Positions 17,106-24,973 of a stretch of 64,000 bases of DNA are shown piece by piece. Location: the NCBI RefSeq assembly GCF_002952215.1, contig NZ_CP022600.1, positions 1,116,001-1,180,000 on the forward strand. Direction: 5' to 3'. Position 1 is the first letter of the stretch. The number at the start of each line of letters is the position of its first letter. Made by a program: the position numbers and the translations under genes. The DNA comes from Porphyrobacter sp. HT-58-2. GTDB taxonomy: Bacteria; Pseudomonadota; Alphaproteobacteria; Sphingomonadales; Sphingomonadaceae. The notes beneath the pieces are model-generated. The model had not been told where the DNA came from. It saw only the letters and a program-made list of their open reading frames with translations, and did no database searches.

Positions 17106-18638
17106 ATGATACCCGATCCGACCAAGGCCACCCGCCGCGCCGTTCTTGCCGGAGGGACCGCGCTGGCCGCTGTCGGCATGGCCGGGGGCGGGGTGGCTGG
17201 ACAGGCGAAAGGAATGGGCGAGGTGCTGGACAGGCATGATGCGCTGGGGCTTGCCGATCTGGTCCGCAGGCGAAAGGCTTCGCCTAGCGAGCTGCTCGAA
17301 GCGGCCATCACCCGCGCCGAGGCGCTCAACCCGCGCTTCAACTTCATGGCGCAAAAGCACTACGACTTTGCCCGTGCCGAAATCGCCCGTGGCTTGCCCA
17401 AAGGCCAGTTCACCGGGGTGCCTTGGCTGCTCAAGGATCTGGCCGCCTATATCGAAGGCCTGCCGACCGAGGGCGGAAGCCGGATCAACAAGGGCCAGCG
17501 CGGGCTCTTCACCACCGAACTGGTCGCGCGCTATCGCCGCGCCGGACTGGTGGTTTTCGGCAAGACGACAACCCCCGAATTCGGGCTGACAGGTACCACC
17601 GAAAGCGCCCTGATGGGCCCCACGCGCAACCCCTGGAACCCCGCGCGGATTGCCGGAGGCTCATCGGGCGGCGCGGCGGCGGCGGTGGCAGCGGGCGTGA
17701 TTCCGGCCGCCCATGCGAGCGACGGCGGCGGGTCGATCCGCATTCCGGCCTCGTGCTGCGGCCTGTTCGGGATGAAGCCCTCGCGCGGGCGCACGCCGAT
17801 GGGGCCTTATCGTACAGAGGGCTGGGGCGGGCTTTCCACCCAGCATGTCATCACCCGGTCAGTGCGGGATTCGGCTGCGCTGCTCGACGTGACGCACGGG
17901 ATCGAGCCTGGATCGCGCTATGCGGCCCCCACCCCCGACGGCACGTTCCTCTCGCAGGTCGGGCGCGCACCGGGGAAGCTCAGGATTGCGCTGATGCGCA
18001 CACCCTCCAACGGCGCGCCGGTCGATCCCGAATGCATGCGGGTCCTGAACGAGACGGCGAAGCTGTGCGAAAGTCTCGGCCATCATGTCGAGGAAGCCGT
18101 GCCCAAGCTTGATGCAGCAGCGCTCGGTCAGGCCAGCTTCGTGCTGATCGCCTCGTCGCTGTCCGCCGATATTCTCGATCGCGCCAAGTCGCTGGGGATC
18201 GAAACCGGGCCGGATGTGCTCGAACCGATCACGCTGGCTTTCGTCGAGTACGGGAAGACCACCACCGGTTCCGATTTCGCGCGGGCCAACAACACCATGC
18301 AGGGTGCGGCGGTGACGGTGGGGCAGTTCATGGCGGATTACGATGTGATCCTCTCGCCGACGCTCGCGGCGCCGCCGCTCGAACTGGGGCGGATAAACCT
18401 CACGCCCGGCGTGCCGTTTGCCGAATGGGGGCAGCGCGCGGCGATGTTCTCGCCCTTCACCCAGATGGCGAATTTCACCGGTCAGCCGAGCATGTCGGTG
18501 CCGCTCGGCATGTCGGCCGATGGCCTGCCGATCGGGATGCTGTTCACTGGCCGCTATGGCGAGGAAGCGCTGCTCTTCCGCCTTGCCGGGCAGCTCGAAA
18601 GCGCCGCGCCCTGGGCCGGGCGGCGCGCGCAGGTCTGA
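17106..18638 (+). CDS. amidase signature family hydrolase with Tat-like leader
   Basis: A 510-residue amidase. The Ser-cisSer-Lys triad is visible: K110 in [11 protein letters not shown], the cis-Ser in GGSSGG (residues 184-189) and nucleophile S210 in [11 protein letters not shown]. The N-terminus [16 protein letters not shown] looks like a twin-arginine signal, suggesting export, though the second Arg context is weak. Function in a CoA-based catabolic operon is unclear; it may release an amide- or ester-linked substrate before uptake. ATG 17106 follows GAGGAGCAAGG. Confidence 0.85.
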   Translation: MIPDPTKATRRAVLAGGTALAAVGMAGGGVAGQAKGMGEVLDRHDALGLADLVRRRKASPSELLEAAITRAEALNPRFNFMAQKHYDFARAEIARGLPKGQFTGVPWLLKDLAAYIEGLPTEGGSRINKGQRGLFTTELVARYRRAGLVVFGKTTTPEFGLTGTTESALMGPTRNPWNPARIAGGSSGGAAAAVAAGVIPAAHASDGGGSIRIPASCCGLFGMKPSRGRTPMGPYRTEGWGGLSTQHVITRSVRDSAALLDVTHGIEPGSRYAAPTPDGTFLSQVGRAPGKLRIALMRTPSNGAPVDPECMRVLNETAKLCESLGHHVEEAVPKLDAAALGQASFVLIASSLSADILDRAKSLGIETGPDVLEPITLAFVEYGKTTTGSDFARANNTMQGAAVTVGQFMADYDVILSPTLAAPPLELGRINLTPGVPFAEWGQRAAMFSPFTQMANFTGQPSMSVPLGMSADGLPIGMLFTGRYGEEALLFRLAGQLESAAPWAGRRAQV

Positions 18639-18666
18639 CAGACACCAGTTTTCCGGAGAACGAACG

Positions 18667-19425
18667 ATGCGGGGATTGCAGGGCAAGGTGGGGGTGGTCG
18701 CCGGCGGCGGTCGCGGGATCGGCGCAGCCACCGCGCGGCGGCTGGCCGAGGAAGGCGCGAGCGTCGTTATCGGTGACATCGCCGAGGACTGGGCGAAGGA
18801 AACCGCCGAGGCCATCCGTGCCGAGGGCGGCAGAGCCATCGGCGTCCATCTCGACGGCACCAGCGCCGCCTCACAGGCTGCGATCGTGCAGGCGGCGCTC
18901 GACGAATTCGGCACCCTCGATTTCTACCACTCCAACCTCGCGGGCGGGACTGAGGGCGATATCGACGCGCTCCACTGCCCCGAGGAGGTGCTCGACCGCT
19001 CGTTCGCGATCAACACCAAGAGCCACATGTTCGCCACGCAGGCCGCGCTGCCGGTGATGCTTGAAAGGGGCAGCGGCGCGATGATCTACACCTCGTCTGG
19101 CGCGGCGATCGGGGGCAATGCCTTCCAGGTCGCCTACCCGATGACCAAGAACGCGATCCACGCACTGGTGCGCCATGTCGCGGCGAAATACGGCAAGAAG
19201 GGCATTCGCGCCAACGGGGTCAGCCCCGGCGTGGTGCTGACCGAGGCGGTCAAACAGCACCTCACCGAGGAGTATGTCGAGAATGCACTCAGGGGCGTGC
19301 CGCACACCCGGCTGGGCCAGCCGGAGGACATAGCGGCGGCGGTTGCCTTCCTCGCCTCGGATGACGGCGCATGGGTCAACGGGCAGGTCTGGCACGTCAA
19401 CGGCGGCATGATCAAGCGCGACTGA
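18667..19425 (+). CDS. short-chain dehydrogenase/reductase (SDR)
   Basis: A 252-residue SDR. The cofactor motif is AGGGRGIG, the NNAG position reads SNLAGG, the catalytic Ser lies in YTSSGAA, Tyr-Lys in YPMTK, and the end is VNGQVWHVNGG. ATG 18667 is preceded by GGAGAACGAACG; a longer frame beginning at 18418 lies inside the amidase gene. The stop TGA shares its A with the ATG of the downstream MFS gene. Confidence 0.87.
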   Translation: MRGLQGKVGVVAGGGRGIGAATARRLAEEGASVVIGDIAEDWAKETAEAIRAEGGRAIGVHLDGTSAASQAAIVQAALDEFGTLDFYHSNLAGGTEGDIDALHCPEEVLDRSFAINTKSHMFATQAALPVMLERGSGAMIYTSSGAAIGGNAFQVAYPMTKNAIHALVRHVAAKYGKKGIRANGVSPGVVLTEAVKQHLTEEYVENALRGVPHTRLGQPEDIAAAVAFLASDDGAWVNGQVWHVNGGMIKRD

Positions 19426-20690
19426 TGGAAACCGCGCCCCCCCGCTCGAACCCGTGGCTGGTGCTTGGCATCCTGCTGCTCATCTACATTTTCAACTTTG
19501 CCGACCGCTACCTGCTGACCGGGCTGGTTGGGCCGATCAAGGAGGAGTTCGGGGTTGGCGACAACCTTATGGGCCTCTTAATGGGGCCAGCCTTCGTGGT
19601 GTTTTACGTGCTGATGGGCGTGCCCTTCGCGCGGTTGGCGGATCGTTCCTCACGGGTGCGGATCATCGCTGGGGGATGCATGATGTGGAGCCTCGCGACG
19701 GCGGCGACGGGGCTTGCCAGCGGCCCGGTCAGCCTCGCACTGGCGCGGGTTGCAGTCGGGCTGGGCGAGGCGGCTTTCGTCGCGCCGGCCTATTCGCTGC
19801 TGTCCGACTATTTTCGGCCCGAACGCCGCGGCCTGGCCTTCGCCATACTGGGTCTTGCAACCTACATCGGCCAGATTGCAGGGCAGGCGGGCGGACCGGC
19901 GATCGCTGAGGCGACCGACTGGCGCATGGCCTTCTTTGCGATCGGGCTACCGGGCATTGTCCTAGGATTGATCGCGCTGGCGGTGGTTAAGGAGCCACCG
20001 CGCGAAGGGCAGATCGAGGGCGAGGTGCAGGTGATCGTCCCGCTCGGCAAATTGACCGCGATGCTGGGGCGAACCCCCAGCTTCATGCTGATGGCGGTGG
20101 GCTTCGGGCTCGGGATCATGTCGGGCATCTCCTTCGGCTACTGGGGGCCGGAACTGTTCGCGCGCAGCTTTGCTATCGATCCGGTCGAGGCGAAGACCGC
20201 CTTTGCAGTCAATTTCGGCATGTCGGGACTTATCGGGATGCTCGGCTTCGGGGTGCTGGCCGACCGGCTGTCCAAACGCAACCGTGCCTGGCCGGCGCTG
20301 CTTTCGGCCATAGCGCTCGGCGCAGCGACGGTGCTGGTGGTGGCGACGGTATGGGCACCCACCTTCGCTATCGCCAAATGGCTGGCGATCCCCTGTGGCC
20401 TACTTGGCGGCGGGTGGTCGGTGGGGCTGTTCGCAGCGCTCCAGTACATGCTGCCCTCGGCCTACCGGGCCAGCGCCACTGCGCTGTTCGTCGCGGTGAC
20501 GACCTTGCTAGGCTACTTCATCGGCCCGTGGCTGACCGGAGCGCTCAGTGAGAGCTTGGGCGATAATGCCGCCTCGCTGCAACAGGCGCTGACCATCATC
20601 GTGCCAGTCGGTCTGCTGGCAGGGCTGCTGGCCTTTCTCGCGGCAAGCCGGCTCGAGCGCGACCGGATCGCGCTGTCCGAAGCGGCATGA
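19425..20690 (+). CDS. MFS transporter, Spns (spinster) type
   Basis: A 421-residue inner-membrane carrier with about 12 hydrophobic segments. The first is LVLGILLLIYIFNFADRYLL, and the loop PFARLADRSSRVRI is the MFS signature between helices 2 and 3. The opening NFADRYLLTGLVGPIKEEFG is characteristic of the Spns-type group frequently linked to sphingomonad degradation genes. ATG 19425 overlaps the upstream TGA by 1 bp. Likely carries the island substrate or an intermediate across the inner membrane. Last gene of the operon from 10965. Confidence 0.85.
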   Translation: METAPPRSNPWLVLGILLLIYIFNFADRYLLTGLVGPIKEEFGVGDNLMGLLMGPAFVVFYVLMGVPFARLADRSSRVRIIAGGCMMWSLATAATGLASGPVSLALARVAVGLGEAAFVAPAYSLLSDYFRPERRGLAFAILGLATYIGQIAGQAGGPAIAEATDWRMAFFAIGLPGIVLGLIALAVVKEPPREGQIEGEVQVIVPLGKLTAMLGRTPSFMLMAVGFGLGIMSGISFGYWGPELFARSFAIDPVEAKTAFAVNFGMSGLIGMLGFGVLADRLSKRNRAWPALLSAIALGAATVLVVATVWAPTFAIAKWLAIPCGLLGGGWSVGLFAALQYMLPSAYRASATALFVAVTTLLGYFIGPWLTGALSESLGDNAASLQQALTIIVPVGLLAGLLAFLAASRLERDRIALSEAA

Positions 20691-20787
20691 GCGCAGCCTC
20701 TGCCTGCGGGCTTTTGTGATGCCGCCGCGACGCAGAACGCTTGCCCGTCAGCTTGACGAGGCGTCAAATTCGGAGTTTGTGGGCAAT

Positions 20788-21267
20788 ATGTCCAACGACT
20801 TCCAGATTGACGATGCCGACCGCGCGATCGTCGAGCAGCTGCGGCTGAACGGCCGGGCGACCAACCAGCAGATCGCCAATACGCTTGGCCTCACCGCAGC
20901 GACCGTATCGGCCCGCATCCGGCGGATGGAAGACGCCAACAAGCTGCGCGTCGTAGCGGTGTCCGACTTCTCGGCGCATGGCTACAACGTGTTGATGGAG
21001 GTCGCGATTGAGGTCGATGGCCGTCCGGCGATCGACGTAATCGAGGAGCTGGTCCAGTTCCCCGAAGTGTTCGCCGCCCATCTGGTGACCGGACGCTATG
21101 ACATCGACATCCTGGTCGCGCTGCACGATTTCGATGAGCTGCCCGACTTGTTTCTCAACAAGTTCGGCAAGATCCCCGGCATCCGATCTATGGTTCCGGC
21201 CATCGCGGTCGACGTAATCAAGTACAAGTTCGACGTTGCCCCGATCGATGCGAGGGAAGAGGTATGA
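20788..21267 (+). CDS. Lrp/AsnC family transcriptional regulator (1)
   Basis: A 159-residue DNA-binding regulator. An N-terminal winged helix-turn-helix (DADRAIVEQLRLNGRATNQQIANTLGLTAATVSARIRRM) is joined to a RAM/AsnC ligand domain (VFAAHLVTGRYDIDILVAL). I prefer ATG 20788 because the conserved domain begins there; a GTG/ATG pair at 20716/20719 would add 24 residues. Its stop overlaps the second Lrp gene by 4 bp. It is a candidate regulator of the 30-bp operator set, but no such site is seen in front of it. Confidence 0.87.
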   Translation: MSNDFQIDDADRAIVEQLRLNGRATNQQIANTLGLTAATVSARIRRMEDANKLRVVAVSDFSAHGYNVLMEVAIEVDGRPAIDVIEELVQFPEVFAAHLVTGRYDIDILVALHDFDELPDLFLNKFGKIPGIRSMVPAIAVDVIKYKFDVAPIDAREEV

Positions 21268-21767
21268 GCATAGCCCAGCTTGACGAACTCGATCGCCAGC
21301 TGATCGAGGCGCTCGCCCGCGACGCACGGGTATCGAACCGCAAGATCGCACTGGATCTGGGCGTTACCGAAGGCACTGTGCGCGGGCGCATCAAGCGGCT
21401 CCAGCAGGACGGCCTGATTTCCTTTACCGCGATCACCAGTTTCGGCCTGGCGGACTCGGCTCGGATGGCGTTCATCGGGGTGGAAGTGAATGTCAGCGAC
21501 GTGCGCGGCGTCGCTGAGCGCATTGCCGAGCTGCCCGCCGTCAATGCAGTGATGATCACTATGGGGCGGTTCAACATCCTCGCCATCTGCCTGTTCAACT
21601 CGCTCGACAATCTGCTCGAACTCGCCTCAAACCAGATACTCTCGATGCCCGGCGTGCATCACGTCGAAACCTCAATCGCGGTCAAGACCGTCAAGTACAA
21701 CGCCCGCGTCGTGCGGATCACCGCAGCCGATCGTGCGCGGATCGAGACGCTCGATGACGATGCGTAA
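21264..21767 (+). CDS. Lrp/AsnC family transcriptional regulator (2)
   Basis: A 167-residue paralogue of the preceding gene: HTH (LDELDRQLIEALARDARVSNRKIALDLGVTEGTVRGRIKRL) plus a RAM domain (VNAVMITMGRFNILAICLF). Lrp proteins form dimers to octamers, so two co-translated members could make hetero-oligomers. The translational stop TAA at 21765-21767 lies inside operator site D, so the end of this gene and the promoter of the next overlap. Confidence 0.88.
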   Translation: MSIAQLDELDRQLIEALARDARVSNRKIALDLGVTEGTVRGRIKRLQQDGLISFTAITSFGLADSARMAFIGVEVNVSDVRGVAERIAELPAVNAVMITMGRFNILAICLFNSLDNLLELASNQILSMPGVHHVETSIAVKTVKYNARVVRITAADRARIETLDDDA

Positions 21768-21790
21768 TATTGAGATATATAAATTACGCG
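21761..21790. promoter_or_regulatory. island operator site D (30-bp inverted repeat)
   Basis: TGCGTAA at 21761-21767 faces TTACGCG at 21784-21790. It is one of the most symmetrical copies and has an AT-only stretch in its right centre. It precedes the Rieske gene at 21890 by 100 bp and overlaps the stop codon of the second Lrp gene. Confidence 0.72.
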
Positions 21791-21889
21791 AATGCGATAA
21801 ATAGACTATTTTCGGCTTGCCCATACGTAGACCTATTGCAAAACTCCTGCGTTTCCCTTAGGAGAGTCGAAACTCTTGGAGGGAGAGGC

Positions 21890-22972
21890 ATGGCGACCAC
21901 TGCAGATTATGGCTTGGGCGATTTCACCTACCCGCGCGGCTGGTTCATGGTCGCGCGCTCGGACGAGGTCGGTTCGACCCCGCTCTCGGTGCGCTACTTC
22001 GGCGAGGACATGGTGCTCTACCGCGGCGGGCAGAGCGGCAAGGTCTTCATGATCGAGGCCTATTGCCCGCACATGGGCACGCACCTTGGCCGCAACACCA
22101 CCTCCTATGTCGTCAAGGACGGCGAGCATGTGCAGGGCGACAATATCCGCTGCCCCTATCACGGCTGGCGCTTCGGGCCGGACGGCAGGGTCAACCAGAT
22201 CCCCTATTCGCCTGCCCCGATCCCGAAGTCGGCCTGCGTCAAGAGCTGGAAGGTGGTCGAGCGCGCCGGTTGCCTCTGGGCCTGGCACGATCCCGAAGGA
22301 CTGGAACCCGATCACGAGTTGCCGCCTTTCGAGAATTACGATGCGCCCTTTTGGGTCAACTGGAATGTGCGCGAGCTGGGTGAACTCGCCTGCCACCCAC
22401 AAGAGGTGGTCGACAACATGGCCGACAAGGCGCACCTTGAACCGGTGCACGGCTCGATCGCGATCGACAGCTTCGAGAACGCCTTCGAAGACCACGTCTG
22501 CCGCCAGATCCTCTCAGCCGGGCACCGCACGCTGGCGGCTGACGGCGGGGAGCCGATGACCAACGATACCTGGTATGTAGGCCCCGGTATTCTCCAGTCG
22601 GTGATGATCGGCGCCAACCCCTCGCACATGCTGATCGCGCATACGCCGATCGACGACGGGGTGATCAAGGTGTGGTACGGACTGATGGTCAAGGTCGGCA
22701 ACCAGATGCCGACCGAGGAAGACCGCGCGCTCGCCTCGTCCTACGAAGAAGCCGGGGTCGATGCCTTCGCGCAGGATTTCGAGATCTGGTCGAACAAGCG
22801 CCCGTGCATCCACCCGATGATGGTGCGCGGCGACGGGCCGTTTGACAAGGTGCGGATCTGGTATCGCCAGTTCTACAACCCGCGCGCGCAGGCCAAGACC
22901 TTCCAGGCGCGGGTCAATGGCCGCTACACCACTCGCGGCACCAAGTCCGCCCCGTGGGAGACCGCCGCCTGA
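21890..22972 (+). CDS. Rieske [2Fe-2S] oxygenase, KshA-like (2)
   Basis: A 360-residue oxygenase component. Rieske ligands are C59-x-H61 and C88-x2-H91; the 26-residue gap is longer than the 17 seen in the first Rieske protein, because of a small insertion (NTTSYVVKDGEHV). The catalytic-iron segment is VVDNMADKAHLEPVHGS with N176, D179, H182 and H187. ATG 21890 follows GGAGGGAGAGGC; an upstream open frame from 21770 lacks a site and crosses the promoter. It is transcribed alone, between operator D and a terminator at 23003-23039. A reductase partner is not present here. Confidence 0.88.
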   Translation: MATTADYGLGDFTYPRGWFMVARSDEVGSTPLSVRYFGEDMVLYRGGQSGKVFMIEAYCPHMGTHLGRNTTSYVVKDGEHVQGDNIRCPYHGWRFGPDGRVNQIPYSPAPIPKSACVKSWKVVERAGCLWAWHDPEGLEPDHELPPFENYDAPFWVNWNVRELGELACHPQEVVDNMADKAHLEPVHGSIAIDSFENAFEDHVCRQILSAGHRTLAADGGEPMTNDTWYVGPGILQSVMIGANPSHMLIAHTPIDDGVIKVWYGLMVKVGNQMPTEEDRALASSYEEAGVDAFAQDFEIWSNKRPCIHPMMVRGDGPFDKVRIWYRQFYNPRAQAKTFQARVNGRYTTRGTKSAPWETAA

Positions 22973-23002
22973 CGGGCGTTGCGGACTTAGAGCACGCATC
23001 AA

Positions 23003-23039
23003 AAAAGGGCCGCCTCCATCGCCGGAGCGCGGCCCTTTT
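23003..23039. terminator. bidirectional intrinsic terminator
   Basis: An 11-bp perfect stem (AAAAGGGCCGC with GCGGCCCTTTT) extended inside the loop by CTCC/GGAG. It has A-tract and T-tract flanks, so it reads as a terminator for both the Rieske gene on the plus strand and the SDR on the minus strand. Confidence 0.88.
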
Positions 23040-23055
23040 GCTTTGCGCGCGGCAA

Positions 23056-23808
23056 TCAGGTGGCGGTCGCGCCGCCGTCGACCACCAACGGATGACCGGT
23101 GACGAAGCTCGCCTGATCCGAACACAGCCACAGTACCGCGGCAGCGATCTCCTCGGCTTGCCCCATGCGGCCCATCGGGGTCATGCCGTCCATCACCTTG
23201 CGGATTTCGGGATTGGCGGTGAGCGGCGCGGTCATTGGGGTTTCGATCACGCCGGGACAGACTGCGTTCACCCGGATACCTGCCTTGGCCCAGCGCAGCG
23301 CGCCGTGGCGGGTGAGGCCGATCACGCCGTGCTTGGTCGCGGTGTAACCCGGCTGCGCGCCATTGCCGACCAGCCCGTTGATCGACGAGGTGTTGACGAT
23401 CGCGCCCTTGCCCTGCGCCAGCATCACCTCTGCCTCCTCGCGCATGCAATACATCACGCCCGACAGGTTCACCCCGATCGCCCGCGCCCACACCGCGTCG
23501 TCATATTCGTCCGCACCCATGTTGTTGATGCCGGCATTGTTGTGGGCGAAATCGAGGCGGCCATAGTCCCTCACCGCGCGGGCGATCAGCGCCTTGACCT
23601 CGGCCGCCTCGGCCACGTTGCACCGCTGGTAAAGCGCGGTGCCTCCGGCGGCGGCGATCATCGCGGCGGTTTCCTCGCCACCTGCATCATTGACGTCGGA
23701 GACCACCACTGCCGCGCCAGAGGCGGCGAAGGCCAGCGCGGTCGCGCGGCCGATCCCGCCGCTGGCGCCGGTCACCAGCGCAACCTTGCCATCAAACCCG
23801 TAATTCAT
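23056..23808 (-). CDS. short-chain dehydrogenase/reductase (SDR)
   Basis: A 250-residue SDR with TGASGGIG, a complete HNNAGI, Ser in NTSSING, Tyr-Lys in YTATK and VTGHPLVVDGG. ATG 23808 is preceded by AAGGAGAGG; an upstream frame adding nine residues lacks this site. It resembles 3-oxoacyl-ACP reductase/cyclohexanol-dehydrogenase-like SDRs. It is divergent from the old-yellow-enzyme pair and shares operator site E with it. Confidence 0.88.
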   Translation of the reverse strand: MNYGFDGKVALVTGASGGIGRATALAFAASGAAVVVSDVNDAGGEETAAMIAAAGGTALYQRCNVAEAAEVKALIARAVRDYGRLDFAHNNAGINNMGADEYDDAVWARAIGVNLSGVMYCMREEAEVMLAQGKGAIVNTSSINGLVGNGAQPGYTATKHGVIGLTRHGALRWAKAGIRVNAVCPGVIETPMTAPLTANPEIRKVMDGMTPMGRMGQAEEIAAAVLWLCSDQASFVTGHPLVVDGGATAT

Positions 23809-23825
23809 CCCGCCTCTCCTTGATA

Positions 23826-23855
23826 TGCGTAACAATTAGGCTACAAGATAACGCA
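23826..23855. promoter_or_regulatory. island operator site E (30-bp inverted repeat)
   Basis: TGCGTAA at 23826-23832 faces ATAACGCA at 23848-23855. It lies between the divergent SDR (start 23808) and the OYE-family gene (start 23894), placed to affect both promoters. Confidence 0.7.
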
Positions 23856-23893
23856 AAGAATGGTCAATGACCGATTTAAGGGATAGGATTCGA

Positions 23894-24973
23894 ATGGTTG
23901 ATGCCCTTCTGGCCCCGACTCGGCTGGGTGACATCCGGCTCGCCAACCGCATCGTCATGGCCCCCATGACCCGCGACCGGGCAGGACCGGACGATGTGCC
24001 GACCGATCTCATGGTAGAATATTACGCTCAGCGGGCAAGCGCGGGGCTGATCGTCACCGAGGGCGTGCAGCCTAGCCCTGCGGGGAAGGGTTACTGGCGC
24101 ACGCCGGGCATTCACTCGGAGGAACAGATCGCGGGCTGGCGCAAGGTCGCCGGGGCGGTTCATGCAAAGGGCGGGCGGATCGTGATGCAGTTGATGCATT
24201 GCGGGCGGGTGGTGGTGCCGGCCAATCGCGGTTTCGAGGCGGAAGTGATCGCGCCCTCGGCGATACCCTGTCCGGTGCCGGTTCCAGGGCCCGACGGCAC
24301 GCCAATGCCCTGTGCAAAACCTAGCGCGCTTGCTGCAGACGAAATCCCCGCCCTGCTCGCCGAATATGCCGAGGCCGCGTGCAACGCGATCGCTGCCGGG
24401 ATGGATGGGGTCGAGCTACATTGTGCCAGCGGCTACCTCGTCAACCAGTTTTTCAATCCTGCCAGCAACCACCGGACCGACGAGTATGGCGGATCATCGG
24501 AGAACCGTATCCGCTTTCCCGTCGCGGTGCTCGCCGCGCTGGCGGGGGCGGTCGGGGCAGGGCGCGTCGGTTTCCGCATTTCCCCTGGCAACCCCTATAA
24601 CGGCATGGATCCGTCCGATCCTGCGGCAACCTTCGTGCCGTTTCTCAGGGCTGCCGCGCCGCTGGGCCTCGCCTATTGCCACGTTGTCGACATGGGGCTG
24701 GACGATCTCGATACGCTGGCGATGGTGCGCGATGCCTTCGGCGGGCCAGTGATCGCCAACAACAACCTCAAGCCCGACAGCGCCGCCGCGCTCATAGCAG
24801 CAGGCTGCGCCGAGGCGGTGAGCTTCGGGCGCGCCTTCATCGCCAATCCCGACCTGGTGGAGCGCATCCGCGCCGGCGCGCCCCTCGCCAAACCGGACTA
24901 CAGCCTGCTCTACACCGGCGAGGAACGCGGCTACACAACCTACCCGGCGATGGTTGCAGGAGAGACAGCATGA
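23894..24973 (+). CDS. old yellow enzyme family ene-reductase
   Basis: An FMN TIM-barrel oxidoreductase of about 359 residues that would reduce activated C=C bonds with NAD(P)H. Features include LANRIVMAPMTRDRA, GLIVTEGVQPS, VMQLMHCGRV, the active-site region GVELHCASGYLVNQFFNP, then NHRTDEYGGSSENRIRF, and the phosphate-binding SFGRAFIANPDL. In most family members the catalytic pair is HxxN/H; here the segment reads ELHCASGYL, so His is present. I favour ATG 23894, which follows AGGA; an ATG at 23867 would add nine residues. It overlaps the next flavoprotein gene by 4 bp. Confidence 0.85.
   Translation: MVDALLAPTRLGDIRLANRIVMAPMTRDRAGPDDVPTDLMVEYYAQRASAGLIVTEGVQPSPAGKGYWRTPGIHSEEQIAGWRKVAGAVHAKGGRIVMQLMHCGRVVVPANRGFEAEVIAPSAIPCPVPVPGPDGTPMPCAKPSALAADEIPALLAEYAEAACNAIAAGMDGVELHCASGYLVNQFFNPASNHRTDEYGGSSENRIRFPVAVLAALAGAVGAGRVGFRISPGNPYNGMDPSDPAATFVPFLRAAAPLGLAYCHVVDMGLDDLDTLAMVRDAFGGPVIANNNLKPDSAAALIAAGCAEAVSFGRAFIANPDLVERIRAGAPLAKPDYSLLYTGEERGYTTYPAMVAGETA

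Noticed and set aside
20701..20790. Operator site in front of the first Lrp gene
   Set aside because: CGCAGAACGC occurs there but there is no TGCGTAA half-site pair at the 30-bp spacing.
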